DNA of 11,257 nt, taken from positions 1-11,257 of the forward strand of contig JANQHY010000026.1 of assembly GCA_028282395.1 (NCBI GenBank). The letters are read 5' to 3'. The notes under the pieces are model-generated. The model saw nothing but the letters and a program-made list of their open reading frames with translations. It made no database searches and was not told where the DNA came from. This DNA comes from Gammaproteobacteria bacterium (GTDB lineage: Bacteria > Pseudomonadota > Gammaproteobacteria > UBA12402). The position numbers and the translations under genes are program-made. Below are positions 6,638 to 11,257 of this stretch, in pieces (the first letter of the stretch is position 1; every line of letters begins with the position of its first letter).

Positions 6638-6901
6638 ATGCCTAGTGTAAGAGTTAAAGAGGGAGAACCCTTCAATATTGCATTGAAACGTTTTAAGCGT
6701 GCGTGTGAAAAGGCAGGATTGATGCCTGATATCCGCCGTCTTGAGTACTATGAGAAGCCAGCCTGGGAGCGTAAACGTCGCGAAGCGGCGGCAGTTAAAC
6801 GCTGGAAGAAGAAAATATCACGTAGTGTTTTGACCCCATTACGTACTAAAAAGGCTAAGCCAAAACGCAGTAATGATCGCCGTCGTGGCGGCAATCGCTA
6901 A
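6638..6901 (+). CDS. rpsU: 30S ribosomal protein bS21, with extended C-terminus
   Basis: The first 60 or so residues are typical bS21: [19 protein letters not shown], then [16 protein letters not shown] and [18 protein letters not shown]. bS21 sits on the small-subunit platform near the anti-Shine-Dalgarno end of 16S rRNA and helps initiation. The product has 87 residues against 71 in E. coli. The extra residues form a basic tail ([17 protein letters not shown]). The ATG at 6638 is certain because a TAG lies in frame at 6629-6631 and the next residues match the family. The nearest good Shine-Dalgarno (GGGAGG, 6619-6624) is 13 bases from the ATG, longer than usual. It is followed by yqeY, as in many proteobacteria. 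Confidence 0.96.
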   Translation: MPSVRVKEGEPFNIALKRFKRACEKAGLMPDIRRLEYYEKPAWERKRREAAAVKRWKKKISRSVLTPLRTKKAKPKRSNDRRRGGNR

Positions 6902-6959
6902 GCATATATCTATTGCCAACGAGGCTTGCATCGGAGTTGAGAATTAATTGTCTCTTTTC

Positions 6960-6976
6960 TGACGCTTTTTGCGTCA
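6960..6976. other. Perfect 6-bp inverted repeat between rpsU and yqeY
   Basis: TGACGC (6960-6965) and GCGTCA (6971-6976) flank five T residues. No T-run follows on either strand, so it is not a standard terminator. It may be an RNA processing or stabilising hairpin, or a protein-binding palindrome. Confidence 0.4.
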
Positions 6977-7030
6977 CTATGGGAAGAGATTGACTAGGGA
7001 AAGCGTTTTGCGCACAGGGGGGAAGAGATA

Positions 7031-7486
7031 ATGAGTATTCGCCAACAGATTGATGATGATATCAAAGAAGCGATGAAAGCGCGTGACAAAGTACGGCTAT
7101 CTACCTTGCGCTTTGTTGCAGCGAAGATCAAGCAGCGCGAAGTTGATGAGCGTAAAGAGTTAAGTGATGAAGAGGTGTTGGCCGTATTGGTTAAGCAGGT
7201 CAAGCAGCATCGCGAATCAATTGAACAATACCAGCAGGGCGGTCGCGAAGATTTAGCGCAAAAAGAGCAAGTCGAACTTGACCAACTACAGGGCTATTTA
7301 CCGCAACCACTCAGTGCGGAGGAAATAGTCACACTGATAACAGACGCGATTGCCAATAGTGGTGCTGCACAGGTGAGTGACATGGGTAAAGTCATGGCTA
7401 TTCTTAAGCCAAAAATTCAGGGGCGTGCAGATATGAAACAGATAAGTCAACAGGTGCGTACCGCTCTCCAATCGGAAGCCACCTAG
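7031..7486 (+). CDS. yqeY: GatB/YqeY domain protein
   Basis: The 151-residue product matches the YqeY family along its whole length: a helical N-terminus (IRQQIDDDIKEAMKARD, LSTLRFVAAKIKQREVD), then EQYQQGGREDLAQKE, LQGYLPQPLS, and a small C-terminal helical domain containing SDMGKVMAILKPKIQGRADM. The family resembles the tail domain of the GatB subunit of Asp/Glu-tRNA amidotransferase. Its own role is not well defined, though a link to tRNA is often assumed. It lies downstream of rpsU as in many proteobacteria, but dnaG does not follow here. A G-rich stretch (7017-7022) 8 bases before the ATG probably serves as ribosome binding site. The 129-base gap to rpsU shows no clear promoter, so cotranscription is likely. 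Confidence 0.94.
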   Translation: MSIRQQIDDDIKEAMKARDKVRLSTLRFVAAKIKQREVDERKELSDEEVLAVLVKQVKQHRESIEQYQQGGREDLAQKEQVELDQLQGYLPQPLSAEEIVTLITDAIANSGAAQVSDMGKVMAILKPKIQGRADMKQISQQVRTALQSEAT

Positions 7487-7518
7487 TAAAAAGCGCAAAA
7501 ATGGATCACTACTGGTAT

Positions 7519-7615
7519 CCTCGTCATTGCGAGTTTAGCCCAGCAAACTAGCCCTGCAGTCACCATCAGTACTGTTGCTGAACTGCTTCGGTGCTAAGCC
7601 CCTCGCAGCGACAGG
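7519..7615. repeat. Degenerate palindromic element, CGTCATTGCGAG type, about 97 bp
   Basis: The left end CCTCGTCATTGCGAG (7519-7533) is an imperfect inverted copy of the right end CTCGCAGCGACAGG (7602-7615), with about 9 of 11 core bases matching. Just inside, TTTAGC and GCTAAG form a second inverted pair. It has no coding capacity, so it resembles a decayed MITE-like palindrome. The end sequence belongs to the same GTCATTGCGAG class as the element at 6418-6447. Confidence 0.55.
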
Positions 7616-7668
7616 AGTGAGCAGTTACAAGAATAAGTTTGGACAGGTAAATATTAATAGAGCATTTT

Positions 7669-7704
7669 ATGTCGAATGACAATCGCTTGCCTGATTCCTA
7701 TTGA
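7669..7704 (+). CDS. Possible 11-codon leader ORF upstream of the MFS gene
   Basis: ATG 7669 to TGA 7702-7704 encodes MSNDNRLPDSY. AGAG at 7659-7662 is well placed (6 bases) as a ribosome binding site, and an in-frame TAA at 7648 bounds it upstream. Its stop overlaps a TTG codon (7701-7703) of the transporter frame and ends 14 bases before the transporter ATG. It could couple or attenuate translation of the transporter, or be chance. Confidence 0.3.
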   Translation: MSNDNRLPDSY

Positions 7705-7718
7705 GTGAGCATACAGTG

Positions 7719-8951
7719 ATGAAAAAGAGTAACCATTTTCCTACTGCAGCAGTGCCACTATTATTTGTTATATTAATTGACAATATTAGTATTGGCTTTT
7801 TTTTTCCATTATTAAATGCGCTTTTTCTTGATCGCAAAATATCGATTTTGCCAGCTGCAACCACACTTCATGATCGCTATCTTTTATATAGCCATACCCT
7901 AGGTATCTACTTAGTGATGTCGTTTTTTGGTGCGCCGCTATTAGGTGATCTGTCAGATCATTTTGGTCGGCGTAAAATGTTATGTATCACCATGTCAGCT
8001 ATTTTTGTGAGTTATCTATTATCAGCATCAGCGGTTGTTTGGCATAGTGTTATTCTATTAATGGCTGCACGTGCAATTGCAGGATTTAATTCTGGTAACC
8101 AGTCAATTGCCCAGGCAGCAATAATTGACCTTAGTAGTAAAGCCGATAAAACCAGGAATCTCGCCTATATGCTTTTTTCCTCGTCTATTGGTTGGTCGTT
8201 AGGGCCTTTGATGGGTGGGCTATTGTCGGACAGTCATCTGTTGCACTGGCTCAATTTTACTGTTCCATTTTATTTTATCGCACTGTTATCATTATTGAAT
8301 GTGATTTTAGTATTTTTCTGTTTTCACGAAACGTTAACTAAGTCATGTCAATTTACTTTGCGTTGGTATCATGCCATTGAACTTTTGCTGTTTGCTTTTC
8401 GTGATCGTGGTATACGAATGCTATCTATCATTTTTCTTTTTCTCATGGTAGCGAATGGTGTAGCGCTAATTTTTATTTCTCCATTTCTTTTGCAACGTTA
8501 CCATTATGATACCACGATGACCGCACTGTTTTGGACACTATTTTCGATCAGTTATCTTGTTGGGTTTGGTTATGTGGTGAAAAAGGTTGCCAAATTCAAT
8601 CCTCTTGTGCCATTAGTGGTTAGCATTTCAGTAACATCATTAGCATTGCTGTTAACAACCTTAGTGCACCAATCTGGATGGGTGTGGGGACTATTTTTCC
8701 TTTTAGGATTGTCTAATAGTGTCAACTATACATTATTGTTAACGCTGTTTTCTAACCATGTTGATAAAAGTAAACAGGGCTGGATTATGGGTGTCACCGA
8801 TGCCATTGTTGCAGTCGGTTTTCTGGTTGCAACGTACTTAGGTGGCTTTGTTGGAGCGATTTCAGTCAATATTCCATTAGTAATTGGTGGCGTGTCTGCA
8901 GCGATTTGTGCTTTGCTGCTGCTATTAAGTCATCGGCTGTTGAGAACATAA
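7719..8951 (+). CDS. MFS transporter, drug:H+ antiporter (DHA1/TetA-like) type
   Basis: The product has 410 residues from the ATG at 7719 and is very hydrophobic, with about 12 membrane segments. MFS motif A between segments 2 and 3 is clear (GDLSDHFGRRK, about residues 76-86). Motif C is present as SSIGWSLGPLMGGLL in segment 5, typical of drug:proton antiporters, and segment 6 ends in a FHETL motif like the PETL of TetA-type pumps. An acidic residue lies in segment 1 (LIDNISIGFFFP). It probably exports small molecules across the inner membrane; the substrate cannot be told. The loop after segment 1 is longer than usual (about 30 residues, LDRKISILPAATTLHDRY). Other possible starts are GTG 7716 and TTG 7701. 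I prefer 7719 because GAGTGAG (7703-7709) is 9 bases upstream and KKSN makes a normal cytoplasmic start. Confidence 0.88.
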   Translation: MKKSNHFPTAAVPLLFVILIDNISIGFFFPLLNALFLDRKISILPAATTLHDRYLLYSHTLGIYLVMSFFGAPLLGDLSDHFGRRKMLCITMSAIFVSYLLSASAVVWHSVILLMAARAIAGFNSGNQSIAQAAIIDLSSKADKTRNLAYMLFSSSIGWSLGPLMGGLLSDSHLLHWLNFTVPFYFIALLSLLNVILVFFCFHETLTKSCQFTLRWYHAIELLLFAFRDRGIRMLSIIFLFLMVANGVALIFISPFLLQRYHYDTTMTALFWTLFSISYLVGFGYVVKKVAKFNPLVPLVVSISVTSLALLLTTLVHQSGWVWGLFFLLGLSNSVNYTLLLTLFSNHVDKSKQGWIMGVTDAIVAVGFLVATYLGGFVGAISVNIPLVIGGVSAAICALLLLLSHRLLRT

Positions 8952-8989
8952 CGGTTGCGGTTATTGTCAAAGAAAAGGCAAAAAACAGC

Positions 8990-9014
8990 GTCTGCGAATT
9001 TACTAAGCGTAGAC
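8990..9014 (+). other. Imperfect hairpin between the MFS gene and dacB
   Basis: GTCTGCG (8990-8996) pairs with CGTAGAC (9008-9014), including one G-U pair, across an 11-base loop. No T-run follows on the + strand, so it is at most a weak terminator or processing signal. The rest of this 122-base gap shows no clear promoter. Confidence 0.3.
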
Positions 9015-9073
9015 CTTGAGAAGTGGCGGCTGAAATGAGATGATTATCCAACAGGGTAAGAAGAGGAGCAACG

Positions 9074-10531
9074 GTGAAGTCACTATTACAGGGTACCTTA
9101 GTATTTGCTAAACGTGGCATGATATGTATTATTGCTCTGCTATTTTGCCAAGTGGCAGAAGCAGCTAATATTGCGGCATTGAATCAACAGGTCAATGCGC
9201 TAGTTGCGCGAGATCGTACCCAGGGATTAGTAGGTATTGCGGTTGCTGACGGTAGAAGTGGTAATATTATTTATCGCTATCGTGGTAGTAGTCGTTTTGT
9301 TCCCGCCAGTAATATGAAAGTATTTACTGCTGCTGCAGCGCTCTATCAATTAGGTAGTAACTACCGCTTTCACACTAAAATAGCCGTTAGTCAACAGCAA
9401 TTTAAGCAGGGTATCGTGAATGGCAATCTTTACATTATTTTTAGTGGTGACCCGACACTGAAAGTTAAAATGCTTCAGCAGATGATTAAAACATTGCATA
9501 AACAGGGAGTGCGGCAAATTACGGGTAACGTTATTATTGATGGTTCACGTTTTCGTCCGCCCAACTATGCACCAGGTTGGACCTGGAACAGCATCAACTG
9601 GTATTACTCGGCGCCGATTACTGCGGTGGCGCTAAATCAGAACTTCATTGTTGTGAAAATGTTGGCGACTCGACGTATTGGTGCACCAACAGCAGTGAAG
9701 GTTGCGGGCTATGGTAGCTATTTCCCAGTTAGCGCAAATGTTGTTGCAGCAAGTCAACAAGCAGCGAACCATAGCTGTTCGCTTCTTTTGCGAGCCAGTC
9801 GCACTAACCATCTCTATTTTAACGGCTGCTGGCCAGCGCGAAAAGATGATTCGGTACTAAAAATCGCTATTAAAAATCCGCAACGGTTTGCTCAGGGCGT
9901 GGTGGCAGATGCATTAAAAAACAGCCGTATTCAATTACAAGGACAGGTAATTGGCGGCCAAGCACCAATGGGATTAAAAACATTGGTTGATCACAGTTCT
10001 CCACCGTTATCAGCTATGACCAAAACCATGTTGAAGCACTCAAATAATTTTTACGCTGGTGTATTAATTAAAACGTTGGGCGCGGTCTATTTTCAGCATG
10101 GTGATTTCCAGAATGGTGTTCGTGCTGAAAAAGCAATTTTAAAACAGCATGCAGGAATCAATTTGAAAGGGACGCCGATTTTCGATGGTTCAGGGCAATC
10201 TTATTATAATCGGATTCAGCCACAGCAGTTTGTCAACCTGCTCTACCATATTAGCCAAGCAAAAATTTATAACACTTTTTATCAGGCCCTGCCTATCTCT
10301 GGTATCGATGGTACATTGGCCTACCGTATGGGCGGTAAGAGTCGATTGTTGCGCAAAGTTCATGCCAAAACGGGGACGTTATCAGCAGGGCATGTGACGT
10401 TGGCAGGCTATGTTACTGCGGCGGACGGGCGACGGTTGATTATTTCGATTATGGTGAATAATGCACTGAATCTACGTCACGCTAGGGCTTTCCAGGATAA
10501 AGTGATCGCACTGCTGTATAAATACTATTAG
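9074..10531 (+). CDS. dacB: D-alanyl-D-alanine carboxypeptidase/endopeptidase, PBP4 family (peptidase S13)
   Basis: The 485-residue product is exported and has all three serine penicillin-binding motifs: SNMK (S79 nucleophile, K82), SNN (S323-N325) and KTG (K432-G434). The long insertion between the first two motifs and the segment FSGDPTLK are typical of PBP4 (DacB), which is about 480 residues. It trims the terminal D-Ala of peptidoglycan stem peptides and cleaves cross-links in the periplasm. The signal peptide runs to about residue 30: basic KR at 13-14, hydrophobic CIIALLFCQVA, cleavage after AEA. The GTG start at 9074 is supported by GAGGAG (9063-9068), 5 bases upstream. Starting at Met16 would remove the basic part of the signal. 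Confidence 0.95.
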   Translation: MKSLLQGTLVFAKRGMICIIALLFCQVAEAANIAALNQQVNALVARDRTQGLVGIAVADGRSGNIIYRYRGSSRFVPASNMKVFTAAAALYQLGSNYRFHTKIAVSQQQFKQGIVNGNLYIIFSGDPTLKVKMLQQMIKTLHKQGVRQITGNVIIDGSRFRPPNYAPGWTWNSINWYYSAPITAVALNQNFIVVKMLATRRIGAPTAVKVAGYGSYFPVSANVVAASQQAANHSCSLLLRASRTNHLYFNGCWPARKDDSVLKIAIKNPQRFAQGVVADALKNSRIQLQGQVIGGQAPMGLKTLVDHSSPPLSAMTKTMLKHSNNFYAGVLIKTLGAVYFQHGDFQNGVRAEKAILKQHAGINLKGTPIFDGSGQSYYNRIQPQQFVNLLYHISQAKIYNTFYQALPISGIDGTLAYRMGGKSRLLRKVHAKTGTLSAGHVTLAGYVTAADGRRLIISIMVNNALNLRHARAFQDKVIALLYKYY

Positions 10532-10598
10532 GATCGTTATTTTTCCCCTCTCATTTACACGAAAGGTAATTATTCACTATAGTCATTCTCCATTACCC

Positions 10599-10629
10599 CG
10601 TCGTCCCGCGGACAAGCCGCAGGACAACG
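10599..10629. repeat. GC-rich palindromic element with 13-bp arms
   Basis: CGTCGTCCCGCGG (10599-10611) and CCGCAGGACAACG (10617-10629) are inverted copies, with 11 of 13 positions paired, around the loop ACAAG. Both mismatches are C-A on the + strand but become G-U pairs in a - strand transcript. The sequence resembles REP-like palindromes (CCCGCGGACAAGCCGCGGG) common between genes in intracellular bacteria. It is much more GC-rich than its surroundings and lies 14 bases before the hemA -35. Confidence 0.75.
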
Positions 10630-10643
10630 ATTTTGGAAGGAAT

Positions 10644-10672
10644 TTGACGTGACGGAAGCAACTCGTTACTAT
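10644..10672 (+). promoter_or_regulatory. Promoter of hemA
   Basis: The -35 TTGACG (10644-10649, five of six) and -10 TACTAT (10667-10672, four of six) are separated by exactly 17 bases. The expected start is about 10679, about 36 bases before the hemA ATG. TACAAT at 10684-10689 is another -10-like hexamer, but no -35 stands at the right distance from it. Confidence 0.5.
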
Positions 10673-10714
10673 TGCAGCATACTTACAATAATTTGAACAG
10701 AATAGAGGCAGCAC

Positions 10715-11257
10715 ATGACACTACTTGCTTGCGGTATTAATCATGAGACGGCGGATATTGGGCTGCGTGAGCAACTGTTTATTGCCAAGGATCAGTTGGC
10801 AGAGTTTTTATCAACACTATTAGCACAAACAGGCATTTATGAAGCGGTGGTACTGTCAACCTGCAATCGCACTGAAATTTATGCGCATGGTGAAGATAGT
10901 AAAGGTCTTTTGATGGCATTGGCAGACTGGTGCCAGATGGATATTGCACAGCTACATGATGCCAGCTACCACTATCGTGATCAGGATGTGGTGCGCCATA
11001 TTATGCGAGTTGCCTGTGGGTTGAATTCAATGGTGGTGGGCGAACCGCAGATATTTGGTCAAGTAAAAGAGGCAGTGGCGACTGCCCAAGAGAATGATGC
11101 AATGGGCCCGCAACTTTCGGCACTGTTTCAACAGGTATTTCACCTGACAAAAAAAATTCGTACTCATACTGAAGTAGGGGCGTGTCCCGTTTCCGTTGCC
11201 TCAACAGCAGTGAAGCTGGCTGAATCACTGTTCCCAGTGTTGCAGCAAGCAAAAGTA
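10715..11257 (+). CDS. hemA: Glutamyl-tRNA reductase, 5' part; runs past the right window edge
   Basis: HemA reduces glutamyl-tRNA(Glu) to glutamate-1-semialdehyde, the first committed step of the C5 route to tetrapyrroles. The visible 181 codons read MTLLACGINHETADIGLRE, then the catalytic-site motif LSTCNRTE with C50 at the E. coli position. VRHIMRVACGLNSMVVGEPQI and GQVKEA follow, and then the GACPVSVAST segment that leads into the NADPH-binding domain. The full protein is normally about 420 residues, so over half lies outside. The start is supported by AGAGG (10704-10708) 6 bases upstream and by the close N-terminal match to E. coli HemA. The frame has no stop before 11257. A neighbouring dacB is not part of the pathway, and the promoter between them suggests separate transcription. 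Confidence 0.96.
   Translation, partial: MTLLACGINHETADIGLREQLFIAKDQLAEFLSTLLAQTGIYEAVVLSTCNRTEIYAHGEDSKGLLMALADWCQMDIAQLHDASYHYRDQDVVRHIMRVACGLNSMVVGEPQIFGQVKEAVATAQENDAMGPQLSALFQQVFHLTKKIRTHTEVGACPVSVASTAVKLAESLFPVLQQAKV

Noticed and set aside
6960..6976. Rho-independent terminator after rpsU
   Set aside because: The stem is perfect but no T-run follows on either strand, so it is kept only as an inverted repeat.
11001..11252. An 83-codon - strand ORF at the right edge
   Set aside because: It lies opposite the 5' part of hemA, whose + strand translation matches glutamyl-tRNA reductase closely.

Overview
The window looks like a stretch of AT-rich gammaproteobacterial chromosome. The housekeeping products (SecB, GpsA, glutaredoxin 3, bS21, YqeY, PBP4, HemA) are all of gammaproteobacterial type. 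Short palindromic elements of the kind common in host-associated and intracellular bacteria lie between genes. Two large unrecognised proteins at the left edge have an effector-like look. Together this suggests a Legionellales-like or otherwise host-associated lineage, but that is inference and no marker gene here settles it. All genes read on the + strand.

Region 1 (1-4010) is accessory. It starts with the 3' part of a large gene that is open through the left window edge. That protein carries a possible kinase-like motif pair and a serine-rich tail with a small tandem repeat. A 693-residue, helical-looking, cysteine-rich protein of unknown function follows. It starts at GTG, and its Shine-Dalgarno sequence lies inside a predicted hairpin.

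Region 2 (4085-6410) is a conserved housekeeping block. It holds a membrane-anchored rhodanese, glutaredoxin 3 (overlapping the rhodanese by 4 bases), the export chaperone SecB, and glycerol-3-phosphate dehydrogenase GpsA. The theme is thiol and redox handling, protein export and phospholipid precursor supply.

Region 3 (6411-7486) holds a 227-base intergenic segment with a palindromic repeat and several alternative hairpins. After it come a good sigma70-type promoter, rpsU (bS21 with a long basic C-terminal tail) and yqeY. In many gammaproteobacteria dnaG and rpoD follow rpsU. Here a repeat element and an MFS transporter follow yqeY instead.

Region 4 (7487-11257) contains a degenerate palindromic element of about 97 bp, a possible 11-codon leader ORF, an MFS drug-efflux-type transporter, dacB (PBP4), and a GC-rich 13-bp-arm palindrome. 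It ends with a good promoter and the 5' part of hemA, which runs off the right edge. No tRNA, rRNA, CRISPR array, insertion sequence or integrase was seen. No intergenic stretch exceeds 300 bases.
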